From the NCBI GenBank assembly GCA_021324545.1, contig JAJPIX010000012.1, forward strand, positions 1 through 42,326: DNA of 42,326 nucleotides. The letters are read 5' to 3'. Shown here piece after piece: positions 7,832 to 19,256 of this stretch (positions are counted from its first letter, which is position 1; every line of letters begins with the position of its first letter). The DNA is from Alphaproteobacteria bacterium. GTDB taxonomy: Bacteria > Pseudomonadota > Alphaproteobacteria > Micropepsales > Micropepsaceae. The position numbers were made by a program, and so were the translations under genes. The notes under the pieces were generated by a model, which was not told the origin of the DNA, did not search any database, and worked only from the letters and a program-made list of their open reading frames with translations.

Positions 7832-7884
7832 CCAGCCGTTCGAGACCGGCGAGCCCTTGTGCTCCGGCCGGGCGGTGGCCTTTT
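7832..7884 (+). ncRNA. Possible small RNA or attenuating leader upstream of argG
   Basis: Directly after the consensus promoter lie short potential hairpins (GCCG...CCGGC, GAGC...GCTC) and then GGCC, a 7-base loop, GGCC and TTTT (7866-7884), which resembles a weak intrinsic terminator. I recognise no RNA family. The 4-bp final stem is weak, so termination is uncertain. An ATG-initiated frame beginning at 7824 overlaps the -10 box and cannot be expressed from this promoter. Confidence 0.35.
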
Positions 7885-7903
7885 GCCTGCTGAAAATGAT
7901 AAC

Positions 7904-7934
7904 GAAAAGGGGGAAGAAGAGAGGGAGGAGGGGG
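7904..7934 (+). other. 31-base homopurine tract in argG leader
   Basis: An uninterrupted run of A and G, strikingly G-rich at its end (GAGGGAGGAGGGGG), lies about 80 bp before the argG start. It could occlude or mimic ribosome-binding sites, or form triplex structure. No gene overlaps it. Confidence 0.6.
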
Positions 7935-8016
7935 TACAGGAATTTTGAAAAACAACTACAATGGATAGAACCGGGGACACAACATATGGGAATATTGACC
8001 TGAAGGACACCGCAAA

Positions 8017-9288
8017 TTGCCCCCTAACGTGAAGAAAGTCGTGCTGGCCTATTCGGGCGGGCTCGACACCTCCGTCATCCTGAAATGGCTGCAAACGGCT
8101 TACGGCGCGGAGGTGGTGACGTTCACCGCCGATCTCGGCCAGGGCGGCGAGATCGAGCCCGCGCGCGAAAAGGCGCGGCTGCTGGGCATCCGGCCGGAAA
8201 ACATTTTCGTCGAAGACCTGCGGGAAGAATTCGTCCGCGATTACGTCTTCCCAATGTTTCGCGCCAATGCGCTGTATGAGGGCGTCTATCTGCTCGGCAC
8301 CTCCATCGCCCGGCCGCTGATCGCCAAACGCCAGATCGAGATTGCCGAGAAGGTCGGCGCCGACGCCGTGGCGCATGGGGCCACGGGCAAGGGCAACGAT
8401 CAGGTGCGCTTCGAGCTGTCCTACTATGCGCTCAAGCCCGACATCCGCGTGATCGCGCCATGGCGGGAATGGGAGCTGACCAGCCGCACGAAGCTGATCG
8501 AGTTTGCGCAGGCGCATCAGATTCCGATCGCGAAAGACAGGCGCGGCGAGGCGCCGTTCTCGGTGGATGCGAACCTTCTTCATTCCTCGTCGGAAGGAAA
8601 GGTGCTGGAGGACCCGGCGGTCGAGCCGGACAGCATCGTTTACCAGCGCACGCTCAGCCCGGAAGATGCGCCTGACACGCCAACTGTCGTCGAAATCGGT
8701 TTCGAGCGCGGCGATCCCATATCCCTTTCCTCCCCCGTTTACGGAGGAGGTGCTAAGCGCAGCGAAGCGAAGGGGGGAGAACGTCTTTCGCCGGCCGCGC
8801 TGCTCGCAAGGCTGAACGAGCTCGGCCGCGCCAACGGCATCGGCCGCGTGGATCTTGTCGAGAACCGTTTTGTCGGCATGAAATCGCGCGGCGTCTATGA
8901 AACGCCCGGCGGAACCATTCTGCTCGCGGCGCACCGCGCGATGGAATCGATCACGCTGGACCGCGGCGCCGCGCATCTGAAAGACGAGCTGATGCCCCGC
9001 TATGCGGAGCTGATCTACAACGGCTTCTGGTTCTCGCCGGAACGCGAGATGCTGCAGGCCGCGATCGACAGGAGCCAGGAATTCGTCAGCGGTTCGGTCA
9101 TGCTGAAGCTCTACAAGGGCAATGTCATTGTCACCGGCCGCCGGTCGCCCTATTCGCTCTATTCGCAGGATCTCGTGACATTCGAGGACGACAGGGGCGC
9201 CTACGACCAGAAAGACGCCGCCGGCTTCATCAAGCTCAACGCGCTCAGGCTTCGCACGCTCGCCATGCGCAACAGGAACCGCAGATGA
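8017..9288 (+). CDS. argG: Argininosuccinate synthase with an in-frame repeat-derived insertion
   Basis: A 423-residue cytoplasmic enzyme joining citrulline and aspartate with ATP in arginine synthesis. The ATP-pyrophosphatase loop SGGLDTS is at residues 13-19. [14 protein letters not shown] and the C-terminal tetramerisation block [19 protein letters not shown] are typical. The family is usually about 400-408 residues; here about 15 extra residues lie between GDP (232-234) and LSPAALL (257 on), encoded by a palindromic repeat. The start is TTG 8017: GAAGGA (8002-8007) is 9 bp before it, while GTG 8029 would be too far. The frame is intact, so the enzyme is probably functional. Confidence 0.95.
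   Translation: MPPNVKKVVLAYSGGLDTSVILKWLQTAYGAEVVTFTADLGQGGEIEPAREKARLLGIRPENIFVEDLREEFVRDYVFPMFRANALYEGVYLLGTSIARPLIAKRQIEIAEKVGADAVAHGATGKGNDQVRFELSYYALKPDIRVIAPWREWELTSRTKLIEFAQAHQIPIAKDRRGEAPFSVDANLLHSSSEGKVLEDPAVEPDSIVYQRTLSPEDAPDTPTVVEIGFERGDPISLSSPVYGGGAKRSEAKGGERLSPAALLARLNELGRANGIGRVDLVENRFVGMKSRGVYETPGGTILLAAHRAMESITLDRGAAHLKDELMPRYAELIYNGFWFSPEREMLQAAIDRSQEFVSGSVMLKLYKGNVIVTGRRSPYSLYSQDLVTFEDDRGAYDQKDAAGFIKLNALRLRTLAMRNRNRR
8726..8779 (+). repeat. Palindromic repeat inserted in frame inside argG
   Basis: CCTCCCCC, a facing GGAGGAGG, an inner segment TGCTAAGCGCAGCGAAGCGA and a closing GGGGGGAG reproduce the layout of the intergenic repeats in this window. It is translated as roughly [19 protein letters not shown] within argG, at a surface-loop position where relatives have about seven residues. 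Confidence 0.75.
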
Positions 9289-10109
9289 CCGCATCCAACG
9301 ACGACATGATCGAATACTGGAATGGCGCGGTGGGCGAGCGCTGGGTGCGGCTGAATGCCGAGCTGGACCGCGCGCTTTCGAAGATTTCCGGCGCCGCGCT
9401 CGCCTTTGCCGCGGCAAAGCCCGGCGAACGTGTGCTCGATATCGGCTGCGGCTGCGGCACGGCCACGTACGAACTGGCGAAAGCGGTCGGCGGCGGCGGC
9501 GATGTCACCGGTGTGGATGTCTCCAGGCCCATGCTTGCCTATGCGCGCTCGCGCGGGCCGGGCGTGAACTTCATCGAAGCCGATGCCTCGGTGCATCGGT
9601 TTCATCCCACGCACGATCTTGTTTTCTCGCGCTTCGGGGTGATGTTCTTCGCCGATCCGGCCGCGGCGTTTGCCAACATCAGGCATGCGCTTGCGCCGCA
9701 TGGGCGGCTCGCTTTCGTCTGCTGGCGCGACGTGAAGGAAAATCTCTGGGCCTCGGCGCCCTATGACGCGGCCTTGCATTTGCTGCCGCCGCAGAAGCCT
9801 TCCGATCCGCTGGCGCCGGGACCTTATGCGTTCGCCGATCCCAGACGCGTAAGAGACATTCTGTCAAAGGCGGGTTATCGCGACATTCGCCTCGAGAAAC
9901 TGGACAGCACGCTTTACATGGGCGCAGACGCGGAAGAGGCGGCCGCGCAAGCGCTCAACGTGGGCCCGCTCGCCTATGCCGCGCGCGAGCTGGATGAAGC
10001 CTTGCGCGAAAAGCTGCGCGCGGCTGCCAAAGGCGCGCTGGCGAAATTCAAAACGGCGGAAGGCATTGCGCCACCCGCCGCCTGCTGGCTTGTGGGCGCG
10101 AGGGCTTAA
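9285..10109 (+). CDS. Class I SAM-dependent methyltransferase
   Basis: A 274-residue Rossmann-fold methyltransferase. The SAM-binding motif I is [16 protein letters not shown], followed by an acidic residue in VTGVDVS and a motif-IV-like [13 protein letters not shown]. This resembles the UbiE/Methyltransf_11 group with a C-terminal helical part. The start overlaps the argG stop by 4 bp (ATGA), so the two are co-translated, but no arginine-pathway role is known for this family. The substrate cannot be inferred. The gene converges on gyrB. Confidence 0.85.
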   Translation: MTASNDDMIEYWNGAVGERWVRLNAELDRALSKISGAALAFAAAKPGERVLDIGCGCGTATYELAKAVGGGGDVTGVDVSRPMLAYARSRGPGVNFIEADASVHRFHPTHDLVFSRFGVMFFADPAAAFANIRHALAPHGRLAFVCWRDVKENLWASAPYDAALHLLPPQKPSDPLAPGPYAFADPRRVRDILSKAGYRDIRLEKLDSTLYMGADAEEAAAQALNVGPLAYAARELDEALREKLRAAAKGALAKFKTAEGIAPPAACWLVGARA

Positions 10110-10201
10110 AAAGTTGGCAATAATAGCCGCAAGTGCAGTCAAAAATACTGAAATTACTTCCGGTGACTTAACGGTTTGGAGCAACCACGCGCCCATAACG
10201 T

Positions 10202-13764
<3,563 letters not shown>

Positions 13765-13834
13765 CACCGCAAGGTGCGGAACGGAAATGGCGGATGGCGC
13801 GCCTAAGGCGCGCGGGTTGCTCGTGCCGATCAAT

Positions 13835-14956
13835 TCACCCCCGCATTGGCATCAGGACGTAAAGCGTGCGCTTGTCATCCACATCTTCCACGATCGTGGG
13901 AGAACCGGCGTCCGAAAGCAGGAAGCGCACATCCTTGCCCTCGATCTGGCCGGTGATGTCGAGCAGGTAGCGCGCATTGAACCCGATCTCGAGAGCAGGC
14001 GCATTGTAGGTTGCGGCGAGCTCTTCCGTCGCCGTTCCGGACTCCGGATTCACAACCGAAAGCGTCACCTTGTCCTTGGCCAGGTTCAGCTTCACAGCAC
14101 GCGTCTTGTCCGCCGATATGGTGGAGACGCGGTCCACGCTGGCGGCGAATTCCTTGCTGTCCAGCGAAAGCACTTTGTCGTTGCCGCTCGGGATGACGCG
14201 CTGATAGTCCGGGAAGGTTCCGTCGATCAGCTTCGATGTCAGTTCGATGCCGCCGAAATTGAACTGTATCTTCGTATCAGAGAGAGAGACTTCGATCGCG
14301 CCTTCCGCGTCGTCCAGAAGCCGCTGCAGCTCGCTCACCGTCTTGCGGGGAACGATCACGCCGGGCATGTCGGAAGCGCCGTCCGGCAAATCAAGCTCGA
14401 AGCGCGCCAGTCTGTGGCCGTCGGTCGCCACGGCGCGCAGCATCCGCGTTTTTCCGTCCTTTGCGGCATGGAGATAGATGCCGTTCAGGTAGAAACGGGT
14501 CTCCTCCGTCGAAATCGCAAACCGCGTCTTGGCGATCAGCCGCTTGAGGTCGTCGGTGTCCAGCCGAAATTTGTGGGGAAGAGCGCCCGCCGTCATTTGC
14601 GGGAAGTCTTCCTTCGGCAGGCAGGCCAGCTCGAATCGCGACGACCCGGCCGATACGGCAAGCCGGCCGCCTTCGCTGGAGAGCAGCTCCACCTGGATCT
14701 GCGCCCCTTCGGGCAGCTTGCGCACGATGTCGTAAAGCATGTGTGCGGGCGCGGTGGCCGCGCCGTTGCGCAACACGTCCGCGGCGGTGGCCTCCTTGAT
14801 CTCGATGTCGAGGTCGGTGGCCGTGAGCTTCACCTGGCCCTTGCCCGCCTCCACCATCACATTCGAAAGAATCGGGATCGTGTTGCGCCGTTCCACGACG
14901 CTCTGCACATGGGAAAGCGCCTTCAAAAAGGCGCCGCGTTCGACGTTGATCTTCAT
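13835..14956 (-). CDS. dnaN: DNA polymerase III beta subunit (sliding clamp)
   Basis: A 373-residue clamp that encircles DNA and tethers polymerase III. It shows the usual start MKINVERGAFLKAL, the middle motif GTFPDYQRVIP, and the C-terminal LLPM-equivalent end YVLMPMRG. The open frame extends to 15004, but the additional 16 residues are not part of the family, so ATG 14956 is preferred. The gap to dnaA carries a dnaA-side hairpin, an inverted repeat and three GANTC sites. A second promoter for dnaN in that gap is plausible. Confidence 0.97.
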   Translation of the reverse strand: MKINVERGAFLKALSHVQSVVERRNTIPILSNVMVEAGKGQVKLTATDLDIEIKEATAADVLRNGAATAPAHMLYDIVRKLPEGAQIQVELLSSEGGRLAVSAGSSRFELACLPKEDFPQMTAGALPHKFRLDTDDLKRLIAKTRFAISTEETRFYLNGIYLHAAKDGKTRMLRAVATDGHRLARFELDLPDGASDMPGVIVPRKTVSELQRLLDDAEGAIEVSLSDTKIQFNFGGIELTSKLIDGTFPDYQRVIPSGNDKVLSLDSKEFAASVDRVSTISADKTRAVKLNLAKDKVTLSVVNPESGTATEELAATYNAPALEIGFNARYLLDITGQIEGKDVRFLLSDAGSPTIVEDVDDKRTLYVLMPMRG

Positions 14957-15030
14957 CGTTTTTTCGTTCGCTTTTCCGGTCGTTTTCGGCCCCTTGCCGG
15001 CCACTGTCAGCCATCCGGCAAGCCCTTGAT

Positions 15031-15066
15031 TTGCTTGAGAGATTCTAAGGGGATCGACTCAAGCAA
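15031..15066 (-). promoter_or_regulatory. Inverted repeat with GANTC sites upstream of dnaN
   Basis: TTGCTTGAG (15031-15039) pairs perfectly with CTCAAGCAA (15058-15066). GATTC (15041) lies in the loop and GACTC (15056) overlaps the right arm; another GATTC is at 15100. In alphaproteobacteria GANTC is the CcrM methylation site, and clusters can mark cell-cycle-controlled promoters. A role for this one in dnaN expression is inferred. Confidence 0.4.
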
Positions 15067-15112
15067 GGGAGTATATCAGGCAGGGGGAAAAGTGAACAGG
15101 ATTCATTGCGGA

Positions 15113-15147
15113 AGCCGGGTGTCGAAGCTGTTCTGCGACACCCGGCT
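15113..15147 (-). terminator. Perfect 12-bp hairpin downstream of dnaA
   Basis: AGCCGGGTGTCG (15113-15124) and CGACACCCGGCT (15136-15147) are exact complements with an 11-base loop, 10 bp beyond the dnaA stop. There is no T-run on either side, so it may be a transcript stabiliser or partial terminator, not a classical intrinsic terminator. Confidence 0.6.
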
Positions 15148-15157
15148 GCCAGGGTGG

Positions 15158-16579
15158 TCACTGCATGCGGGAAAGCACCTGAAGCAGGAACTCGATCTCC
15201 TGCTTGAACAGCGGATCGTCTTCGCAGAGCGCGGCAATCCGCCGGCATGCATGGAGCACGGTCGTGTGATCGCGCCCGCCGAACCGCCTGCCGATTTCCG
15301 GCAACGAGCGCATAGTGAGTTGGCGGGCAAGATACATCGCAACCTGTCTTGGCCGCGCGATGCGCCGCGCCCGGCCCGCCGAATGAAAATCGCGCACGTC
15401 AAGCTTGTAATATTCGGCGGCCTTCTTCTGGATTTCTTCGATCGTCAGCTTGCGCTGCGGCTGGCCCCGCTGGCTGAGGCCTTCTTCCACCATCTCCAGA
15501 GTCACCGGCTTCTTGGTGAGATCGGCATAAGTGGCCAGCTTCACGAACATGCCGATCATCTCTCGCGGCGAGATGTCGTCGATGGCGGCAATCCGGTCGA
15601 GCACGGCATCGGGCAGCGCCGCATCCGGGCGATGACGGCAGAACTCCGCGGCGCGGCGTTTCAGGATTTCAAACCGCGTCGCGCGATCGGGCTTGGCGAC
15701 GCCAATGACGAGCCCGCCGGCCAGGCGCGAACGGACATCCTCGCTCAGTCCTTCCAGCCGCATCGGCGGCTTGTCGGCGGCAATCATCACCTTGCGGCGG
15801 TGCTCGATCAGCGCGTTCATGGAGTGGAGAAATTCGCTCATCGTGGCACGGCCGCAGATGTGCTGAAGATCGTCGATGATCAGGAGATCGGCTCCGCGCA
15901 GATCGTCCTTGAATGCCAGCGTTTCCTTGCGGTGCAGCGCGCCCAGGAAGTGGCGCATGAAATCTTCGGCGCCGAGGAACAGGACGCGCTTGCCGCGTTT
16001 CTTCGCTTCCAGGGCGGTGGCGTTCAGGAGATGGGTTTTTCCATAGCCGAAGCCGCCGTGGATGAAGAGCAGGGAGACGTCCCCGCCGTCACTTTCGGCG
16101 AAGGCCTGCGCGGCGCGGAACGCAAATTCGCTCTGCGGCCCCGGGACGAATGTCTCGAAACTCTGGGCGGAGTGCAGCATCCGGTCCCAAAGGCTGCGGC
16201 GCGGACGGTTCTCATCGTCGGCTTCGGGGCGCATCGCCGCTGCAGGGGGTGCCGCGTCGTGGGGCAGGCCCGCGCCGATCGCGGGCTTGGGTTCGGCGAG
16301 AACGATGGAGATGGAGGCAAAATCCAGGCCTTCGGCGCGCAAGGCCCGCTCAATGCGCATCACATAGTGATTGGCCACCCAGTTGCGCACGAAAGGCTTG
16401 GGTGCGCCAATGCGGATTTCGGGGCTTCCGCTCCTGGCTTCGCTTTCGTCGGAGATCAGCGAAAGCGGCGCGATCCAGGCGTCGAACACCGCGTCTCCCA
16501 GTTCCCGCCGCAAGCGCTCGCGCGCCGCAAGCCACAGGCCTGACCAATCCGGCGGTTCAATTCTTTTCAGCTGAGCCAT
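15158..16579 (-). CDS. dnaA: Chromosomal replication initiator protein DnaA
   Basis: A 473-residue AAA+ initiator that binds DnaA boxes and opens the origin. The N-terminal domain runs to about residue 95, with a linker to 140. FETFVPGPQ opens the ATPase, with Walker A GGFGYGKT (175-182) and Walker B LLIIDD (232-237). Domain IV has ARPRQVAMYLARQLT and the DNA-contacting GGRDHTTVLHA. Walker A has Phe-Gly-Tyr where most DnaA proteins have Val-Gly-Leu. The start ATG is preceded by GAGAGGTGAGG. A long leader region lies upstream. Confidence 0.97.
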   Translation of the reverse strand: MAQLKRIEPPDWSGLWLAARERLRRELGDAVFDAWIAPLSLISDESEARSGSPEIRIGAPKPFVRNWVANHYVMRIERALRAEGLDFASISIVLAEPKPAIGAGLPHDAAPPAAAMRPEADDENRPRRSLWDRMLHSAQSFETFVPGPQSEFAFRAAQAFAESDGGDVSLLFIHGGFGYGKTHLLNATALEAKKRGKRVLFLGAEDFMRHFLGALHRKETLAFKDDLRGADLLIIDDLQHICGRATMSEFLHSMNALIEHRRKVMIAADKPPMRLEGLSEDVRSRLAGGLVIGVAKPDRATRFEILKRRAAEFCRHRPDAALPDAVLDRIAAIDDISPREMIGMFVKLATYADLTKKPVTLEMVEEGLSQRGQPQRKLTIEEIQKKAAEYYKLDVRDFHSAGRARRIARPRQVAMYLARQLTMRSLPEIGRRFGGRDHTTVLHACRRIAALCEDDPLFKQEIEFLLQVLSRMQ

Positions 16580-17087
16580 AGCAACACCTCACCTCTCGCG
16601 GACGGTCTGTGCCCGCCCGCGCTTTTCTTGTTCCCCACGTTCTTCCGTCAGATGTGCCCACGCCCTCGTCGGTGCGCAGCGCCGCATTTTCTATGCGTGG
16701 CCCGCTCGTTCCTGGCCCGCATACGGGACGCCCTGACACGGTGTCTGTCCGAACAGCCCCAGTTCATCCCCTTTTCGACCTCCAAGACACAGCTCCGCCG
16801 GCGGGCGCGCATGCACCCGCAGCAAGTAAAGTTACAGTATTCGCTATCTACTGGATTTGCCGAATGCGGCGTGTGAATGGAAGGCTGCCGTTTTTACTGG
16901 AACAGGATTTTCAGTTGTTTTCGGCATTTCTTCCAGTCCCCAACCATCGCCGTTAACCTAGGCCAACGATTCGGGGAGGGCAAGAGAAAAAATCGTCCCG
17001 GAAGCAAATTTTTAACTTTTTTGGCAGTTCTGCGACCTGCCTTAAACCTATGTGCAGCATACTGAATTTTGATTGTTTGAAGGAACA
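16580..17087. other. Long non-coding region upstream of dnaA
   Basis: About 500 bp without a convincing gene. The part next to dnaA is GC-rich; 16880-17080 is more AT-rich with runs such as AAATTTTTAAC and several T-tracts. I found no match of eight or nine bases to TTATNCACA; the best is TGTGAATGG at about 16874 (7 of 9 to the complement). It must hold the dnaA promoter, and an origin cannot be excluded, but no origin can be claimed from box content. Confidence 0.5.
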
Positions 17088-17177
17088 ATGACTTACGCTG
17101 CAACACCCTTTCGGCGGAACTGGCCAAGACCCGATCTTTGCGGTTTTGTTGCGGGAGCGATACGCTCCGTAGGCTGA
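17088..17177 (+). CDS. Possible 29-residue small protein, unknown
   Basis: An ATG at 17088 is preceded by GAAGGA at 6-7 bp spacing and opens a 29-codon frame starting MTYAATPFRRNWPRP and ending in TGA. An intrinsic terminator for this strand follows 34 bp after the stop. I recognise no family. The arrangement of ribosome site, short frame and terminator is the only support; upstream TTGGCA (17021) could be a -35 element but no good -10 is seen. Confidence 0.3.
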   Translation: MTYAATPFRRNWPRPDLCGFVAGAIRSVG

Positions 17178-17211
17178 TGAAATAAAACCGGCCTTGAATC
17201 CTGCCTACAGC

Positions 17212-17231
17212 CGCCGGATTCCGGCGTTTTT
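17212..17231 (+). terminator. Intrinsic terminator, plus strand
   Basis: CGCCGG, loop ATT, CCGGCG, then five Ts (17227-17231). The T-run is on the plus strand only. It therefore ends a plus-strand transcript, although the nearest large genes on both sides are on the minus strand. Confidence 0.7.
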
Positions 17232-17248
17232 CAAGTATTCGCCGTAGC

Positions 17249-17515
17249 TTACTTGCCGAGCCTGGCGACGCGCCTGGCGAGGCGGGACACCTTCCGGCTA
17301 CCCGCATTCTTGTGGATGACTCCCTTTGTAACCCCCCGCATAAGCTCCGGTTCGGCCGCCTTGAGGGCCGCCAGTGCGGCATTTTTGTCACCGGCTGCGA
17401 TGGCTTCTTCGACTTTGCGGACGAAAGAGCGAATGCGTGTCTTGCGCGAGTGATTGATGGCCGTGCGCTTGGCAATCGTGCGAACGCGCTTCTTGGCCGA
17501 GGCGATATTGGGCAT
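17249..17515 (-). CDS. rpsT: 30S ribosomal protein S20
   Basis: The 88-residue primary 16S rRNA-binding protein S20. [19 protein letters not shown] and [19 protein letters not shown] are typical of the family, as is the basic C-terminus with [21 protein letters not shown] precedes the start at about 12 bp. The rpsT-dnaA neighbourhood is common in alphaproteobacteria. S20 often represses its own translation in other bacteria; no specific element was identified here. Confidence 0.97.
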   Translation of the reverse strand: MPNIASAKKRVRTIAKRTAINHSRKTRIRSFVRKVEEAIAAGDKNAALAALKAAEPELMRGVTKGVIHKNAGSRKVSRLARRVARLGK

Positions 17516-17542
17516 GGGTCGTTCAAATTCCTTCGAGAGGCG

Positions 17543-17560
17543 GGGCTTTTAGCCCGCGCG
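17543..17560 (-). terminator. Hairpin between enoyl-CoA hydratase gene and rpsT
   Basis: GCGGGCT, AAA, AGCCCCGC on the minus strand form a short GC stem in the 66-bp gap. It has no T-run; it may separate the hydratase transcript from rpsT. Confidence 0.35.
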
Positions 17561-17581
17561 GGGGCCGGGGGTCAATGCAGG

Positions 17582-18358
17582 CTAGCGGTCCCTGAAGCCG
17601 GCTTTCCGCTTTTCGGAGAAGGCCGCCATTCCTTCCTTCTGGTCTTCCGTTGCGAACATGGAATGGAACACCCGCCGCTCGAAGCGCACGCCCTCAGAGA
17701 GCGTGGTCTCATAAGCGCGGTTGATGGTCTCCTTGGTCATCATGACGATCGGCAGAGATTTTTCCGCGATCGCCTGAGCCGCCTTCATGGCTTCGGCCAT
17801 CAGCTCGGCCGCCGGCACCACGCGGGAGACGAGCCCCGATCGTTCTGCTTCGGCAGCATCCATGTTGCGGCCCGTCAGGCACATCTCCATGGCCTTGGAC
17901 TTGCCCACGAAACGGGTCAGCCGCTGCGTTCCGCCGATGCCGGGCATGACGCCGAGATTGATTTCGGGCTGACCGAACTTCGCGGTGTCGGCGGCAATGA
18001 TGAAGTCGCACAACATGGCAAGCTCGCAGCCGCCGCCCAGCGCCCAGCCGGCGACTGCGGCGATGATGGGCTTGCGGATCGCGCTGATACGGTCATTCAC
18101 CTGGCCGAAGAAATTGGACTTGTACATGTCCATATAGGACTGGGGCTGCATCTCCTTGATGTCGGCGCCCGCGGCAAAGGCGCGGTCGGATCCGGTGATG
18201 ACAATGCAACGTATGGCGTCGGCGACATCCCATGTCTCAAGCTGATCGATCAGCTCGCCGAGCAGCTCGGCGTTGAGCGCATTCAGGGACTTGGGCCGAT
18301 TGAGCGTGATCAGCCCGACAGGCCCTTCGGTCTTCACAAGAATGTTCTGATAGGTCAT
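17582..18358 (-). CDS. Enoyl-CoA hydratase (crotonase)
   Basis: A 258-residue crotonase-fold enzyme, probably hydrating short-chain 2-enoyl-CoA in beta-oxidation. Oxyanion-hole residues are in [12 protein letters not shown] and [13 protein letters not shown]. The catalytic Glu pair is present: one in GGCELAM and one in [14 protein letters not shown]-terminal [11 protein letters not shown] is typical of the mitochondrial-type ECHS1/FadB1-like group. It is monofunctional; the dehydrogenase partner is not in the window. Confidence 0.93.
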   Translation of the reverse strand: MTYQNILVKTEGPVGLITLNRPKSLNALNAELLGELIDQLETWDVADAIRCIVITGSDRAFAAGADIKEMQPQSYMDMYKSNFFGQVNDRISAIRKPIIAAVAGWALGGGCELAMLCDFIIAADTAKFGQPEINLGVMPGIGGTQRLTRFVGKSKAMEMCLTGRNMDAAEAERSGLVSRVVPAAELMAEAMKAAQAIAEKSLPIVMMTKETINRAYETTLSEGVRFERRVFHSMFATEDQKEGMAAFSEKRKAGFRDR

Positions 18359-18413
18359 GGAAATTGCTCCGTTTCGAGCGCTTCCTCGCGCGCGGCGGAC
18401 CGAAAGGCAATAG

Positions 18414-18839
18414 CTAATCGCCCATGCGGCGGCTGCGCAGCTTTTTCAGCCGGGAGCGCGCCTTCTTCTGTTCGATGCGGCGCTCCTTGCTGGCCCTGGT
18501 AGGCCTGGTTGGCTTGCGCTTTTTGGGCGCAACCGCCGCGCGGCGGACGAGGTCGAACAGCCGGGCCCGGGCATCGGCCCGGTTGCGCTGCTGATCGCGC
18601 GATTGGCGCGCAGTGATCACCAGCACGCCATCCTTCGTCATGCGATGGCCGGCGAGCGCCGCAAGCCTGCGTTTCACCTCGTCGGGCAGGGAAGTGGACC
18701 GCCGCACGTTGAAACGCAGCTGCACCGCGCTTGCGACCTTGTTGACATTCTGGCCGCCGGCGCCGCTTGACAGGATGAAATGTTCCTCAAGCTCGCCATC
18801 ATCGATGGCAATCTCGGGAAGGATGACAAGCCTGCTCAT
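18414..18839 (-). CDS. arfB: Alternative ribosome-rescue factor / aminoacyl-tRNA hydrolase ArfB (YaeJ)
   Basis: A 141-residue class-I release-factor-like protein that frees stalled ribosomes without mRNA in the A site. [11 protein letters not shown] carries the catalytic GGQ. The C-terminal basic tail rich in KKRKPTR and [13 protein letters not shown] is the part that occupies the empty mRNA channel. It has no codon-recognition domains, which separates it from RF1/RF2. The start ATG overlaps the stop of a small upstream gene by 4 bp. Confidence 0.94.
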   Translation of the reverse strand: MSRLVILPEIAIDDGELEEHFILSSGAGGQNVNKVASAVQLRFNVRRSTSLPDEVKRRLAALAGHRMTKDGVLVITARQSRDQQRNRADARARLFDLVRRAAVAPKKRKPTRPTRASKERRIEQKKARSRLKKLRSRRMGD

Positions 18840-19126
18840 GGCTTCGGGATCGCTCGCCTTGTTCGCCCGCCGTCCATGGCGCGTTGCGCGAGAATGGTGC
18901 GCGTCCAGGCGAGCAGAAGCTTGGTGTTTTTTCGCCAGTCGCGAACTTGCGCATTGAGCTCCCGGATGCGCCGGGTGTGAACGCCGGTCTTGAGCGCAAG
19001 CTGGTTCCCGGGCTGCGCGCCGCGGCGCCGGCGCACACAAGATGTTGCGGCCGCCGTACTAGGACTCGTTTTCGATTTTTTTGCATCCTCCCCCGGCCCT
19101 TCTTCGCCGCCCTGTCGCTGCTGCAT
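18836..19126 (-). CDS. Small basic protein with GxPxGNxxALKxG motif, coupled to arfB
   Basis: A 96-residue protein whose N-terminal third is low-complexity and charged. It is followed by RRRGAQPGNQLALKTGVHT and a long helix (RRIRELNAQVRDWRKNTKLLLAWTRTI). The GAPxGNxNALKHGxYT motif is seen at the N-terminus of small terminase-like and related phage or mobile proteins, and in short proteobacterial proteins of unknown function. The start is well supported: AAAGGAGAGGAGAA directly precedes ATG 19126. The stop overlaps arfB by 4 bp. Function unknown; a nucleic-acid-binding helix is likely from charge. Confidence 0.65.
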   Translation of the reverse strand: MQQRQGGEEGPGEDAKKSKTSPSTAAATSCVRRRRGAQPGNQLALKTGVHTRRIRELNAQVRDWRKNTKLLLAWTRTILAQRAMDGGRTRRAIPKP

Positions 19127-19216
19127 TTCTCCTCTCCTTTGCCTGCGTTCCACGGAAGAACATATATCGAACATCTCGGCGGAAATCAAGCCTGATGATA
19201 GGACTACTTTTCCCCA

Positions 19217-19246
19217 TTGACAGGCAACCAAAAGGTTGCATATTAG
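19217..19246 (+). promoter_or_regulatory. ArsR-type promoter/operator
   Basis: TTGACA (19217-19222) is followed by the perfect palindrome GCAACC AAAA GGTTGC (19224-19239) and a TATTAG -10-like hexamer (19241-19246). The operator thus fills the spacer, so a bound ArsR dimer would block RNA polymerase. The layout is typical of autoregulated ArsR-SRPBCC operons. Confidence 0.75.
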
Positions 19247-19256
19247 GAGCATGAGC

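Noticed and set aside
7824..8003. A 59-codon frame between the consensus promoter and argG
   Set aside because: Its ATG overlaps the -10 box, and it runs through the homopurine tract, giving a low-complexity basic peptide.
10110..10196. A minus-strand frame starting MGAWLLQTVKSPEV with a hydrophobic stretch after gyrB
   Set aside because: No ribosome site, and it runs on antisense through the methyltransferase gene; only about 29 codons are in free DNA.
16580..17087. A chromosomal origin directly upstream of dnaA
   Set aside because: The region is long and partly AT-rich, but I found no DnaA box with eight or more matches.
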